Assembly (NCBI GenBank): GCA_018399535.1
Contig: JAGYOR010000004.1
Coordinates: 1 to 35,737 of the forward strand
Source of the DNA: Deltaproteobacteria bacterium
GTDB lineage: Bacteria; Desulfobacterota; Syntrophia; Syntrophales; UBA2210
Direction: 5' to 3'
DNA: 35,737 nucleotides
The position numbers and the translations under genes are program-made. Positions 8,018 to 16,525 of this stretch are shown in pieces; position 1 is the first letter of the stretch; the number at the start of each line of letters is the position of its first letter. The notes under the pieces were generated by a model that searched no databases, was not told the origin of the DNA, and worked only from the letters and a program-made list of their open reading frames with translations.

Positions 8018-9517
8018 TTATTCCGTTACAGGCTTCCGTGCATCCTCCAGCAAGTCGCTGCGTATTTCAACGAGAGTTCCCTTAGCGGCGAGTTGTTCCA
8101 TGAAAGAATCCGGATTTCCAAGCACAAGGAGAACGCTTCTGTTGCTTCCCAGGTACGCGTCGGCGCTGCGGCGTACGTCTTCGGCATCCACGGCGGCGAT
8201 TCTGTCGGTGTAGGTTTGAAGAAAATTATCGGGAAGCCCCCGGAACGCGTTCATCATTTGTTTTCTGGTAATTATGGATGCCGATGTAAATGAAAAGACA
8301 TGGCTGTTGATAAGTGATTTTCGCGATCGATCGAGCGTTTGCGCATCCACCGCGTTCCGGGCCAGGTCATCCAGTATGGCGTTTGCAAGGTCCACGACGT
8401 TTGCGGTTGATTCGGACCTCGTCATGGCATAGACGGCGACCACGCCGAAATCGCTTTTCGGTTCGTAAATGGAACCCGCGCTGTAGGCAAGACCTCTCCT
8501 GGTCCTGATTTCAGTCATCATGCGCGACTGGAAACCGCCTCCACCGGCGATGTCGTTAAGCACTTCCATGGCGTAAAAATCGGGATCATTTTCCCCGGGG
8601 ACCAGGTATCCGGCAACGATCACCGATTGAGGAAGATCTTTCGGCAGGTAGTAAATCGGGGCTGACTCCCTGGGGTCAGGCGGTTCGGGAAGCGGTTCGG
8701 ATTCTTCAAGGGAACGTGAACCGAACAGGTCGTTTAATTTTGTCCTGATCTCACGTAATGAAACGTCTCCGGAAACAGCCGCCATTGCCGGACCTGATTG
8801 AATGAAGTTTTTGTGAAAGGTTCTGCAATGGTCCCGTGTGATGGCCCGCACGGAATCGATCGAGGGCGATCGGCCCCACCGTTCGTCGTCATAGAGAAGA
8901 CGTGATAATTCGCGGAAGGCGAGCCGTTGCGGGTTGTCCGGAATACGCCTGAGATCCTCGACGGTGACGTTTACAGCATTTACCAGGCGTTGTTCGCTGA
9001 ATCGGGGATGGTGCAGGATGTCGCTGAAAATTTCAAGCGCGCGGTCAAAGGTATCGGCCGTCGCGTCGAGAGACAGCACCATGGTTTTCTTGCCGACTGA
9101 CACGGAAATATCGGCTGCCAGAAAATCAAGTTCATCGTCCACCTCGTCGGGAGTCATACGGATTGTACCACCCCTGATCATTGATTTTCCCGTCATGGCC
9201 GCCAGTCCCTCCAGTCCCGGGGGATCGAAAACGGAACCGGCGCGCATGGCCAGCGACAGGCTGACCAGCGGAAGTTCCCTGTCTTCCATGAAGAAAAGAA
9301 CCATTCCGTTGTCGAGAACGACGCGCTCCGGCGCCGGCGGGTCGAAATCAAGTGGTTCAACGGCTATAGCATCCGGATCGGGCAGGATCGGCCCGACGGT
9401 TACGCGGTCTTCCGGAACAGGGCGTCGCGGGCCGTCGTACGGGCCGAATATAGAGGAGCAACCGGCAACCGACAGAAAAAAACAGGAAACGAGCAGGACG
9501 CAATATACCTTCTTCAT
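8018..9517 (-). CDS. M16 family lipoprotein without the zinc motif (probable non-catalytic partner)
   Basis: An M16 (pitrilysin/processing-peptidase) fold protein of 499 residues. The N-terminus is a lipoprotein signal with lipobox VAGC (Cys20), and Ser21-Ser22 after it would favour outer-membrane sorting by the usual rule. At the place where active M16 enzymes carry HxxEH, this protein reads GLEGLAAMTGKSM, so the zinc ligands are absent. The second half keeps the conserved RRGLAYSAGS region, which contributes Arg/Tyr residues to substrate binding in partner subunits. The upstream gene encodes an M16 protein with an intact HxxEH, and the two overlap by ATGA (9514-9517), so a heterodimer of active and inactive subunits is likely. 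The ATG at 9517 is clear. Confidence 0.88.
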   Translation of the reverse strand: MKKVYCVLLVSCFFLSVAGCSSIFGPYDGPRRPVPEDRVTVGPILPDPDAIAVEPLDFDPPAPERVVLDNGMVLFFMEDRELPLVSLSLAMRAGSVFDPPGLEGLAAMTGKSMIRGGTIRMTPDEVDDELDFLAADISVSVGKKTMVLSLDATADTFDRALEIFSDILHHPRFSEQRLVNAVNVTVEDLRRIPDNPQRLAFRELSRLLYDDERWGRSPSIDSVRAITRDHCRTFHKNFIQSGPAMAAVSGDVSLREIRTKLNDLFGSRSLEESEPLPEPPDPRESAPIYYLPKDLPQSVIVAGYLVPGENDPDFYAMEVLNDIAGGGGFQSRMMTEIRTRRGLAYSAGSIYEPKSDFGVVAVYAMTRSESTANVVDLANAILDDLARNAVDAQTLDRSRKSLINSHVFSFTSASIITRKQMMNAFRGLPDNFLQTYTDRIAAVDAEDVRRSADAYLGSNRSVLLVLGNPDSFMEQLAAKGTLVEIRSDLLEDARKPVTE

Positions 9518-11052
9518 GGGTTTTCTTCACTTTCCAGGAGTGCTACCGTCCTGTTTTTTTTCACGAAATATTCGGCTGCAGCCGACTGAATATCATCAAC
9601 TTCGATTGAATCGATATGATCGAGATAGGTCGAAAGATAACCGCAGTCTCCCAGGGTTGCCTCGAAGTAGGATAAAACAGAGGCGATACCGCTGTTGGAA
9701 TCGAGCATGCGGTAAAGATCCCCCCGAATTCCGTTCTTTGCCTTTTGAAGTTCACGTCGGGAAACAGGTTCTTGTTTCAGCCGTTCAAATTCGTCGAGAA
9801 TAGCTGATTCCAGATCAGCGAGTGACACCCCGTCCAGCGGTTCCGCTTCCACCATAAAAAGATTTTCATACAATATGCCGGGACTCCCGTTGACCGCGGA
9901 AACGTCTCCGGCCAGTTCCTTTTCAATGACGAGAGAACGGTATAAACGCGATGAACGCCCCCCGGCAAGAATATTTTCAATAATATCGAAAATATAGTCT
10001 TCCCGAGCGGGTGCGGTCGGTTTTTTGAACCCCATGATAAGCCGGGGGTTTGCTGATGATGTAAGTACGGCACGTCTTTCGCCCTGTTGAGGCGGTTCGG
10101 TGGTAACGCTCCGGGTGATAAGATCGTCGGCCGGTGACGGTTCAAGAGCGCCGAAATAACTGTTGATAAAAGACAGGGCTTCCGAATTCGTCACGTCTCC
10201 CACGACGGCGATCACCATGTTTGAAGGACGGTACAGGGAACGGAAAAACCGGCTCAGGTAATCGATGTCGAGACGGGCGATATCGTCGCTCCATCCCAGT
10301 ATGGGTCTTCCGTAGGGGTGGGCGATAAAAGCCGTTCCCAGGAAGAGTTCCCTGAGCTGCCGCTCGGGACGGGAATCAACCACTTGGCGCCGTTCTTCCA
10401 TGACCACGTCCCGTTCAGAAAGAAATTCCCGGAAAACGGGATTCATGAGCCGGTCCACCTCGATCCTGGCCCACAGTTCCAGTGCGTTGGCCGGCAGGTT
10501 CACCATGTAGGTAGTCAGCTCGTAGCCGGTCGAAGCATTGAGGCCCACGCCCCCGCGTTCCCTGTAAAGCCTGTCTATTTCATTTGAGACGATGAGGGAA
10601 CGCTTTTCTTCCTCCAGCCGATCGATTTTTTCGGCCAGTTCCCTGGCCTCGGAGGACTCATTTCCATCACGCTCCAAAATCCGCTTCAGAGTCGATCGTG
10701 CTTCAGAAATCCGGCGGCGCAATGATTCTTCAGCTTGGTAATCGACGGTCCCGATGGTGGTGGTTCCCTTGAACATCATGTGTTCCAGGAGATGCGCGGC
10801 GCCGGTTCGACTGGTAAGATCGTCGACCGCCCCCGCACGGTGGCGGATATAGAGGGACACCGTGGGGCTTATGGGACGTTCCATGACGAGGACCCGTATG
10901 CCGTTTGGAAGGATTGTCTTATGAACCCCCGTTGTCGGGTCAAAGGCATTCGCCTGTGGCGAAAATGCCAACAAAATCAGCATGAAAAAAGTTGCGGCAA
11001 TCAGCGGAGCTGATCCGATCCACCGACCGTCAGAAGAAATACGCTTTCTCAC
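9514..11052 (-). CDS. M16 family zinc metallopeptidase (catalytic)
   Basis: An exported zinc protease of family M16, 512 residues. Residues 13-36 form a signal peptide ending SPQANA, so it acts in the periplasm or beyond. The zinc-binding motif is HLLEH (His87, Glu90, His91); the acidic helix ELWARIE (192-198) supplies the likely third ligand. A charged helical insertion of about 50 residues (108-160) separates the two, probably a coiled coil, and is longer than in minimal M16 enzymes. The start is GTG 11052, preceded by AAGGAGG (11057-11063) 4 nt away, and it overlaps the upstream small gene by GTGA. The downstream gene is its zinc-less lipoprotein paralogue. Substrate unknown. Confidence 0.9.
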   Translation of the reverse strand: MRKRISSDGRWIGSAPLIAATFFMLILLAFSPQANAFDPTTGVHKTILPNGIRVLVMERPISPTVSLYIRHRAGAVDDLTSRTGAAHLLEHMMFKGTTTIGTVDYQAEESLRRRISEARSTLKRILERDGNESSEARELAEKIDRLEEEKRSLIVSNEIDRLYRERGGVGLNASTGYELTTYMVNLPANALELWARIEVDRLMNPVFREFLSERDVVMEERRQVVDSRPERQLRELFLGTAFIAHPYGRPILGWSDDIARLDIDYLSRFFRSLYRPSNMVIAVVGDVTNSEALSFINSYFGALEPSPADDLITRSVTTEPPQQGERRAVLTSSANPRLIMGFKKPTAPAREDYIFDIIENILAGGRSSRLYRSLVIEKELAGDVSAVNGSPGILYENLFMVEAEPLDGVSLADLESAILDEFERLKQEPVSRRELQKAKNGIRGDLYRMLDSNSGIASVLSYFEATLGDCGYLSTYLDHIDSIEVDDIQSAAAEYFVKKNRTVALLESEENP

Positions 11053-11306
11053 GGGTCCTCCTTTTTCGGAGTCGAACGGGCGTTCCGGCCACCGTCTGCC
11101 AGGCGGCCGTAAATTCTGAAAAGGGGATACAGCATGATGCTGGCACTTACGAGGATCAGCATGCTGGACGAAAAGAAATACATGATAAATGAAAAGGGAT
11201 CATCAAGGCCGTAACAGCCGATCATCACCCTGACGCCCCTGTACAGGAAATATCCGGAAACGAAAAGAATAACAAGCTGTTTTGTCCACCAGAATAAAGG
11301 GTTCAT
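11049..11306 (-). CDS. Small two-helix membrane protein, unknown function
   Basis: An 85-residue protein I do not recognise. Two hydrophobic segments (about 8-24 and 39-62) are separated by a short loop containing GCYGLDDP, and the tail after about 65 is basic and hydrophilic. The positive-inside rule places the C-terminus in the cytoplasm. Its stop overlaps the GTG start of the M16 protease by 4 nt, so the two are probably translationally coupled, and it may assist membrane handling or regulation of that protease; this is inference only. The ATG at 11306 lacks a good Shine-Dalgarno sequence. A possible promoter lies directly upstream. Confidence 0.7.
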   Translation of the reverse strand: MNPLFWWTKQLVILFVSGYFLYRGVRVMIGCYGLDDPFSFIMYFFSSSMLILVSASIMLYPLFRIYGRLADGGRNARSTPKKEDP

Positions 11307-11321
11307 AACACGTTCGGCGTG

Positions 11322-11350
11322 AGTCTAGTATGTTCTTTACTGTGAATCAA
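11322..11350 (-). promoter_or_regulatory. Possible promoter for the small membrane protein - M16 - M16 - M20 group
   Basis: On the minus strand, TTGATT (11345-11350) precedes TAGACT (11322-11327) with a 17-nt spacer, in the 65-nt gap after the radical SAM gene. The -10 element matches consensus at four of six positions. Confidence 0.35.
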
Positions 11351-11371
11351 GGTATTTAATATCGTGGGTTA

Positions 11372-12748
11372 CTATTGTTTCCGGGTATGAGAGGCTCTCG
11401 CCCTGACTTTCAATGATCGGAGAAATTGTACGTCATCCGGGTCCGGCAGGCAGGGGAAAATCGAGTTGTTGTGGTAAAGTGGTTCGCCGGCCAGGTCCAG
11501 GTTTGAGGCGGCCAGGGCCGACGGCCAGAGTGGAGTATGGGGAATGGGCGAATACTCGGCGATAACCGGCCGAACGCCCAGCGACGAAACGTATTCCACC
11601 GTGTCTTCCATTTCCTTCCTGTCTTGTCCCGGCAGGCCGCAGAGCAGGTAAAGACCGATATCTTCGCCGCAGAACCCGGCCCGTTTCAGATGCCGGACGG
11701 CTTCAGCGGTTTCGGGATTGCTGATTTTGTCTCCCGTCGCTTTTTGCCTGTCGGCCAGCGAGGTTTCGAAACCGAACCTCAATGTTTTGAAGCCCGCCCG
11801 GTACATGAGCCGTGCGAGCGTTTCGTTCATTCCACGCAGGTGCATCCCGTTCGGGCAGTGAAATCGACATGAAAAGCCTCGACGCATGATTTCCTCGAGC
11901 AGGGGGACGAGGCGTTTTTCAGCGTTGACGACGAGGGCGTCGTCATAAAAGGAGAAATCACGAACGCCGTACGAGTCAACCCAGTATTCGATCTCGTCGG
12001 CCACCGACAGCGGGTCGCGTTCCTGAAAGAAACCGTTAAGATAGCGGGATGCGCAGTAACCACAGGAATAGGGACATCCCCGCGATGTAAGCAGAACGGC
12101 CTGGTCGAAAGACGGCAGCAGGTCATAGGCGGGGAAGGGGAGGGATGCCAGTGTTTCATGGGGCTCAAAAAAGTTGAGGTCCGTGCCGAGAAGCATTTTC
12201 AGCACGGCCCGGAGTGAGTTTTTGCTCTCGGGTTTTCGAAAAAGAACATCCCCTTCGACAACCAGGTCGGCTCCGGAGCGGGCGCGCGCGTGTTCCGGGC
12301 ACAGCGTCGCGTAGATGCCGCCCAGGGCAAGCGGCACGTCCGGGAACAGTTGCTTTATCATTCCGATGGCCTCAAACACACCGGGATACCAGTATGTCAT
12401 AACGGAGGTCACGAATATGGCGTCAGGACGGCCGCACCGGCGAAGCGCCTCCCTGAATCTGTCGGGGGACATGCCGTAGCGGCTGTAGCGGCGTGGAATA
12501 TGGGCAAGAGCGGCGGGTTTTGAAATTTCTTCCTTGCGAAAGCGGCCCCGTCCGTTTTTTCTTGTGCCGAAACGCAGGGCTTCGGCGTCGTTAAGACAAT
12601 CGACGAGTTCGACGCGGAATCCCTCGTTTCGAAGAACGGAGCCGATATAAAGCAATCCAAGCGGTTTCGCCCAGTAGTCATACGCGGCGAAGTCGTGGAT
12701 CCAGGGATTGACAAGAAGAATCTTTTTGTTGTGATCGTGTGATGTCAT
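11372..12748 (-). CDS. Radical SAM protein with N-terminal B12-binding-like domain
   Basis: A radical S-adenosylmethionine enzyme of 458 residues. The N-terminal part (about 8-170) has the alternating strands and helices of the cobalamin-binding-like domain found in many such proteins, beginning KKILLVNPW. I see no DxHxxG cobalamin-ligand motif, so cobalamin use is uncertain. The 4Fe-4S cluster motif is CPYSCGYC (Cys225, Cys229, Cys232), followed by a TIM-barrel region with FSFYDDALVV, RFGFETS and LYLLCGLPGQ. No C-terminal SPASM-type cysteine cluster is obvious. Substrate unknown. It is transcribed away from two tandem GTPase genes. The ATG at 12748 has no Shine-Dalgarno sequence, and the promoter seen upstream would start transcription almost at the ATG. 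Confidence 0.85.
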   Translation of the reverse strand: MTSHDHNKKILLVNPWIHDFAAYDYWAKPLGLLYIGSVLRNEGFRVELVDCLNDAEALRFGTRKNGRGRFRKEEISKPAALAHIPRRYSRYGMSPDRFREALRRCGRPDAIFVTSVMTYWYPGVFEAIGMIKQLFPDVPLALGGIYATLCPEHARARSGADLVVEGDVLFRKPESKNSLRAVLKMLLGTDLNFFEPHETLASLPFPAYDLLPSFDQAVLLTSRGCPYSCGYCASRYLNGFFQERDPLSVADEIEYWVDSYGVRDFSFYDDALVVNAEKRLVPLLEEIMRRGFSCRFHCPNGMHLRGMNETLARLMYRAGFKTLRFGFETSLADRQKATGDKISNPETAEAVRHLKRAGFCGEDIGLYLLCGLPGQDRKEMEDTVEYVSSLGVRPVIAEYSPIPHTPLWPSALAASNLDLAGEPLYHNNSIFPCLPDPDDVQFLRSLKVRARASHTRKQ

Positions 12749-12756
12749 GGTGGGGC

Positions 12757-12785
12757 ATAATAATACGACTCGTCAATGACGGCAA
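12757..12785 (-). promoter_or_regulatory. Candidate promoter giving a leaderless radical SAM mRNA
   Basis: On the minus strand, TTGCCG (12780-12785) and TATTAT (12757-12762) are 17 nt apart. The -10 box ends 8 nt before the ATG at 12748, so the expected transcription start is within a few bases of the start codon. This agrees with the absence of a Shine-Dalgarno sequence. Confidence 0.5.
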
Positions 12786-12801
12786 GCGCCGGCGGATGCC
12801 G
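12780..12801. repeat. GC-rich palindrome over the radical SAM -35 box (possible operator)
   Basis: A 22-bp imperfect palindrome: arms CGGCA/TGCCG around a central CGCCGGCG, with 18 of 22 positions symmetric. It begins at the -35 hexamer of the radical SAM promoter in the divergent spacer. It is not followed by a T run on either strand that would make a standard terminator. Confidence 0.45.
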
Positions 12802-12861
12802 TACTCTTTTTATTCCGGTTGAAGATTCCCCAGGTCCCCGGAATCACGGCACGCTGTGATG

Positions 12862-12890
12862 TTGATGTTTCGCGCGCCATCTGCTAAACA
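12862..12890 (+). promoter_or_regulatory. Possible promoter for the tandem GTPase operon
   Basis: TTGATG (12862-12867) is followed after 17 nt by TAAACA (12885-12890), with an extended TGC just before it. The -10 box is a poor match, so the call is tentative. It lies about 60 nt before the first GTPase start. Confidence 0.33.
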
Positions 12891-12949
12891 GAAAACAATA
12901 CCGGTGTGCGTTTCACCGGCCGGAAAAATGAGCCTGAAATGGAGAACCG

Positions 12950-14671
12950 ATGAACGATTCGGGACCGCCCGCACCGGAGTTGTCATGGCTGGGCATCCGG
13001 CCGTCGGGCCTTGCTGTCGCGGCGGAAGATATGCGCGAAGCATCGGAGTCCCTGAGGATCGAACAGGATATTTTTATTTATAAAAAGGAGGTGGACTGTC
13101 TCTGGATCGCCCTCCTGGGAGGCACCGGAACCGGCAAGTCCACCATATTCAACGCCCTGGCCGGTAAAGACATCAGCCCGGTCGGCGTGGCCCGTCCCAC
13201 GACAACATCGCCGGTGGCATACGGTCATCGTGATCATGCAGTCACCGGGAATTTCCCCTTTTCCCTGTCACGTTCCGAGAGAACATTACGCGACGAAACG
13301 GACGAAGGTTCCGTAACAGGAAATGGTGGCACTACCTTTATACGTTATGTCGAACACGGCGAGGATCACCTGTCGCATCTCGTCCTTCTCGACACGCCTG
13401 ATCTTGATTCGCTGGAATCGGGGAATCGTTACCAGGCACGCCTCATGTATCACCTCTCCCACGGCGTTATCTTCGTGACAAGCCAGGAAAAATACGCGGA
13501 CCAGGTTCTGTTTCGTTTCATGCACCGCGCGTCAGTGGAAAGAAAGCCCCTGTTCGTTGTGTTCAACAAGGCCGAGAAAGGCCAGACAGCGGCTGAACTG
13601 GTGAACGTTTTCAGGGATCGGGGTATTCCGCTCAATGAAGAGAGATTTTTTGTCATTCCTTTCATGGGAACAGCGGAACGTGACGGCGGAACGCTGCGTC
13701 GCATTCTGGAGGATTTTGTACTGAAGCTCCAGGAGGCCTTCTCACGCGCCGAAAAGGAAACAATTGTCCGCGAGGACCGGCAGAGAACCCGGCGGAATAT
13801 CGCCGACAAGGCCGACCGCCTGTTGGATATGATCGAACGGGAAAAACAGGCGGAAGATACGTGGGTTGAAAAGCTCGATTCACTCGTCGATTCCTCGGCC
13901 CGTTTTCTTCTCGAGGAAATGAAGGCACGGCACGAGCAGAGAAACCTTCACGCGATCAAGCGGGAAATAAAAAAAATATTCGGCGCTTATGACGTTCTTG
14001 CAACGCCCCGCGGCTACATAGCCTCGCTGGTCCGGGCGCCCCTGGACCTGCTCCGTATTCGGCGTCTGGAAACAGACGAAGAAAAAAAGGAAAGCCTGCT
14101 TCGGGCCGGGCGAAGGATCGATAATTCGCCGATTATATCGGCGGTTGAACGTTTGAACGTTCTGATTCTCGAAAATCTTTCGCCTTCGTCTCCAGACGCT
14201 CCGCTGTTCGCCGACCTCCGGAAGGGGGAAAAGGCCATGAATGAGCGTGAAATCGAGACCCGGCTTTCCGATTTACAGGCTGAAATAGCGGGATGGCTGG
14301 AGAACACGATTCGTGAACTTGAACGGGATCTGCCCCGGGGCAAGAAAGTGGGAATCTATTCTACCTCGGTGCTCTGGGGCGCGGCCATCCTGTCATTTGA
14401 AACGGTTCTGGGCGGAGGCATAACCCTCCTCGAGATGGCATTCAATACGGTGCTGGCGCCTTTTGTCACCAAGAGTTCTGCTGATCTTTTCGCCCACCGG
14501 GAACTCCGGGCGATCATTCGGGATATGAACGACCGATACCGGGGGGGAGTCCTTTCGATTTTCGAGGAGCAGCGTGACCGCTACACGTCGATTATCGCGA
14601 AATACGCAATACCTGAAAGCGCAACTGATGAATTGGCCAGGCTGAAACGGGAAATGGAGACATCGGCGTGA
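12950..14671 (+). CDS. Dynamin-like large GTPase, first of a tandem pair
   Basis: A 573-residue GTPase I can place only as Era/dynamin-like. The P-loop is GGTGTGKST (57-65), the G2 region has TTTSP (84-88), G3 is DTPD (148-151) and G4 is NKAE (206-209), so all core motifs are present. The GTPase domain ends near 260. The remaining half is mostly charged helix (about 270-450), interrupted by a hydrophobic segment near 467-500 (VLWGAAILSFETVLGGG onwards) that could enter or lie on a membrane. This plan, an N-terminal GTPase then long helices with a hydrophobic paddle, is that of bacterial dynamin-like proteins. GGAG is 5 nt before ATG 12950. A second GTPase of the same size follows immediately, so the two probably work as a pair. 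Confidence 0.8.
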   Translation: MNDSGPPAPELSWLGIRPSGLAVAAEDMREASESLRIEQDIFIYKKEVDCLWIALLGGTGTGKSTIFNALAGKDISPVGVARPTTTSPVAYGHRDHAVTGNFPFSLSRSERTLRDETDEGSVTGNGGTTFIRYVEHGEDHLSHLVLLDTPDLDSLESGNRYQARLMYHLSHGVIFVTSQEKYADQVLFRFMHRASVERKPLFVVFNKAEKGQTAAELVNVFRDRGIPLNEERFFVIPFMGTAERDGGTLRRILEDFVLKLQEAFSRAEKETIVREDRQRTRRNIADKADRLLDMIEREKQAEDTWVEKLDSLVDSSARFLLEEMKARHEQRNLHAIKREIKKIFGAYDVLATPRGYIASLVRAPLDLLRIRRLETDEEKKESLLRAGRRIDNSPIISAVERLNVLILENLSPSSPDAPLFADLRKGEKAMNEREIETRLSDLQAEIAGWLENTIRELERDLPRGKKVGIYSTSVLWGAAILSFETVLGGGITLLEMAFNTVLAPFVTKSSADLFAHRELRAIIRDMNDRYRGGVLSIFEEQRDRYTSIIAKYAIPESATDELARLKREMETSA

Positions 14672-16395
14672 TGGAATACCGCGACAGCCTCTTGAAGCTC
14701 GTGGAAGAATTCGAAGACCTCCTCGGAGGAGGCGGTACATTTCTCGCGCTGAATGAAGGAGAATCCGGCCGGCTTCGCGATCTTGTCGGCGGGGCGCGCC
14801 GCAAACTCGGCAATCTGGAAGAAGACGTACTTACCGTTGGTCTCATGGGTGGAACGGGCGTCGGCAAATCAACGATCATGAACGCCCTGGCCGCGGAAAC
14901 AATATCATCAACCAGCCATCGGCGACCCCACACGGACGAGGTGCTGATCTACCGCCACCAGGAGACCTCCCTTCCCGCGTCGTTCCGAATGACGGGACTT
15001 CCCTGCCGGGAATACCTTCACGAGGCGGAGGACGTGCGGAGCATCATTCTCTGTGATCTTCCGGATTACGACAGCATCGTGGAGCGACACCGGGAGACGG
15101 TGACGGCCTTTTTAGAAACGCTGGACGTGCTCGTATGGGTTTTGTCGCCGGAAAAATACGCTGACGGGCAATTTTATGATTTCCTTGAAAAAATGCCCAA
15201 AGACCGTCGTAATTATTATTTTGTTCTGAACAAGGCGGACATATTTTTTGACGGAGAAGAAAGGGACAAAAAGAACGGAAACGATCTGGAGACCGCCATG
15301 AGCGTCCTCAGAGACCACCTGGCCGCCGCCGGCATAACCGATCCGGTTGTGTATCACGTGTCGGCGGCCGAATATCTCGATAATAAAAAGCCGTCCTATT
15401 GGAACCAGATCGAACTCATGCGGAGAGAGATATTCCGTGAGAGGGACATCAAGGAACTGACGGGCATCAAGATGCTGAATATCGAAGCTGAGCTCGGACC
15501 CTTGTACAGCGCGCTGGAACGGGAAACGGCGGCGGTGGCCAGATTGCATGATGTGCTGGCTGAATGGACGAATATAACGGATGAAGAGATGCATAAAACC
15601 GCCGCCGACGTCGAACGGGCGGCCGAACCGTGGGCGGACGCGCTGGCGAAAGAATCGTCTGAAGAGCAGGTCCCGGTTGATCTCCTGATAGGTCCCGGCC
15701 GAGTTATTGAGCTGTTTGCCGCCAGGCTGCATGGAAGGGCCGGAAGCGATCCACGCAAAGCTTCCAAAATGCGGGACAAGGCTGTAAAAGACTTGCGTTC
15801 GGTTCTCAAGCGTCGTCTTGCCCTGCGGCGGGATCGGCTTTATTCGGAATTGTACCGTCGCCTTTCACTGGCAGGTATGCCCGGTGAGATCGAACGCTCT
15901 CTCGATTTCGACAAATGTCTTTCCTCGTTCGACGATAGGGTTCACGGTGTTTTGGCCACCGGCGGCAAGACACGCGCAGATGTACTCTCGCCGACGTTTT
16001 TCAGGGGCTTTCAGCGTTTTGTCTACGGCGCGCTGTTTTTGATATTTCTGATCGTTCTGCCGGGCAGGGATAACGTGAGCGCTTTTCTTGATAATCCCGG
16101 AGTCCACAAGGCCCTGACACTGGCAGTAGCGGCCGTTATTTCACTGTTCAGCGGTCGCGGCCTGGCGGCAATGGCCAGTCTCGTTCTCATCGGCTTTGCG
16201 CTTGGCTGGCGCTTCTATGGCAGGTATCGCAGTCTCATTCGGTCGATAGAAGAAAAAAGATCGCTGGCGATGCAACAGGCTACAGGGGAAGCGGCCGCCG
16301 AAGCATTGAAAGATCAGGCTCGAACGATACAGCAAGCGCTTGCCTTAGCGGAATCGAAGTTGTCGCATCTTCGAACCCTGCTGAATGATCGATAG
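14671..16395 (+). CDS. Dynamin-like membrane GTPase, second of a tandem pair
   Basis: A 574-residue GTPase starting at ATG 14671 within TGATG, coupled to the stop of the first GTPase; GTG 14668 is equally possible. The P-loop is GGTGVGKST (60-68), with the TS-rich switch I near 80-82, G3 DLPD (129-132) and G4 NKAD (187-190). The helical middle (about 260-440) carries no recognised domain. The C-terminal part has two or three membrane helices (about 451-470 and 484-524), then a short coiled-coil-like tail. It is clearly related in plan to its neighbour, but the sequences are well diverged outside the G motifs, so the duplication is old. Likely roles are membrane remodelling or stress protection, by analogy with dynamin-like pairs; nothing specific can be read. 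Confidence 0.8.
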   Translation: MEYRDSLLKLVEEFEDLLGGGGTFLALNEGESGRLRDLVGGARRKLGNLEEDVLTVGLMGGTGVGKSTIMNALAAETISSTSHRRPHTDEVLIYRHQETSLPASFRMTGLPCREYLHEAEDVRSIILCDLPDYDSIVERHRETVTAFLETLDVLVWVLSPEKYADGQFYDFLEKMPKDRRNYYFVLNKADIFFDGEERDKKNGNDLETAMSVLRDHLAAAGITDPVVYHVSAAEYLDNKKPSYWNQIELMRREIFRERDIKELTGIKMLNIEAELGPLYSALERETAAVARLHDVLAEWTNITDEEMHKTAADVERAAEPWADALAKESSEEQVPVDLLIGPGRVIELFAARLHGRAGSDPRKASKMRDKAVKDLRSVLKRRLALRRDRLYSELYRRLSLAGMPGEIERSLDFDKCLSSFDDRVHGVLATGGKTRADVLSPTFFRGFQRFVYGALFLIFLIVLPGRDNVSAFLDNPGVHKALTLAVAAVISLFSGRGLAAMASLVLIGFALGWRFYGRYRSLIRSIEEKRSLAMQQATGEAAAEALKDQARTIQQALALAESKLSHLRTLLNDR

Positions 16396-16430
16396 GGAAG
16401 AGAACCAAAAAAATATTTCGTCCTCGAGTC

Positions 16431-16458
16431 TTGAAAAATTCTGAAGTCAGGTTATAGT
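16431..16458 (+). promoter_or_regulatory. Sigma-70-like promoter for dtd - DUF1285 - guaB - dnaE - UPF0280
   Basis: TTGAAA (16431-16436) and TATAGT (16453-16458) are separated by 16 nt in the 130-nt gap after the second GTPase. Both hexamers are close to consensus. The expected start near 16465 would leave a leader of about 60 nt before dtd. Confidence 0.6.
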
Positions 16459-16525
16459 CACAGGTTTCCAGGAGCGCGATTTATTTCGGGGCGGTCGAAC
16501 GGAATAGAGACGTATCGGGAGTATC

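Noticed and set aside
8934-9803. Plus-strand open frame of 289 codons
   Set aside because: It is antisense to the junction of the two M16 genes, rich in Ser/Arg, as expected of a shadow frame in GC-rich codons.
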